Shown in pieces: positions 14,743 to 14,813 of a stretch of DNA of 14,813 nucleotides. The stretch lies in assembly GCA_013043085.1 (NCBI GenBank), contig JABDOU010000027.1, positions 1-14,813 on the forward strand, given 5' to 3'. The notes under the pieces are model-generated. The model was not told where the DNA came from, searched no databases, and saw nothing but the letters and a program-made list of their open reading frames with translations. A program made the translations under genes and the position numbers. Each line of letters opens with the position of its first letter. Position 1 is the stretch's first letter. This DNA is from Acidimicrobiia bacterium. Its GTDB lineage: Bacteria; Actinomycetota; Acidimicrobiia; Spongiisociales; SHLN01.

Positions 14743-14813
14743 GTGACGATTCGCTGCCCGGTTTGTGCCGGTCCTTCTGAGTCATCGGCGGCCGCCTGCA
14801 CGGCATGCGGTTA
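14743..14813 (+). CDS. N-terminal fragment of a zinc-ribbon protein, cut by the window edge
   Basis: Reading from a GTG at 14743 gives 23 residues before the sequence ends. They start MTIRCPVCAGPS and include CTACG, so two CxxC pairs are spaced as in a short zinc ribbon. Such N-terminal ribbons occur on many unrelated bacterial proteins, including membrane, signalling and regulatory ones, and the rest of the protein decides its role. The open frame, the paired cysteines and the TANNNT box just upstream support a real gene. Confidence 0.6.
   Translation, partial: MTIRCPVCAGPSESSAAACTACG

Overview
This window reads as a compact chromosomal segment of a high-GC bacterium, most likely an actinobacterium (Actinomycetota, perhaps an Acidimicrobiia-like lineage). 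That placement is inference. It rests on the moderately high GC, a SigA-type sigma factor with a long basic disordered N-terminus, a peptidoglycan-binding membrane fusion protein paired with a MacB-like ABC transporter, and several start codons placed directly behind a TANNNT box, as in leaderless transcripts. I see no rRNA, tRNA, CRISPR array, insertion sequence or prophage. Ten complete genes and one gene cut by the right edge fill the window. No gene-free stretch exceeds about 257 bases.

Left part (80-4151, minus strand): manA (class I mannose-6-phosphate isomerase) lies upstream of a translationally coupled tldD-tldE pair (TGATG overlap). TldD and TldE together form a zinc metalloprotease that trims peptides. 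The 257-base gap between manA and tldD holds three near-perfect hairpins, a 9-base direct repeat and a likely leaderless tldD promoter.

Centre (4317-11172, plus strand): this is a probable five-gene run. It contains a HerA/FtsK-like ATPase with a C-terminal split coiled coil, a Cys-rich lipoprotein, a membrane fusion protein with a peptidoglycan-binding domain, an ABC ATPase, and a MacB/FtsX-type permease. The last three are joined by ATGA overlaps and clearly act as one export or envelope machine. The lipoprotein is the least explained member. Its two CMxxxG(F/Y)xY motifs make it the most interesting unknown in the window.

Right part: a SigA/RpoD-family sigma factor (minus strand, converging on the permease with an 11-base gap) diverges from a full-length YyaL/SPATA20-type thioredoxin-domain protein (plus strand). 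The sigma gene has a good extended -10 promoter and a strong ribosome binding site. At the right edge a CxxC/CxxC zinc-ribbon protein begins with a GTG start and runs out of the window.

I did not find a clearly new multi-gene defence or mobile system. The best candidates for novelty are the lipoprotein-exporter cassette, the coiled-coil HerA-like ATPase, and the structured manA-tldD intergenic region.
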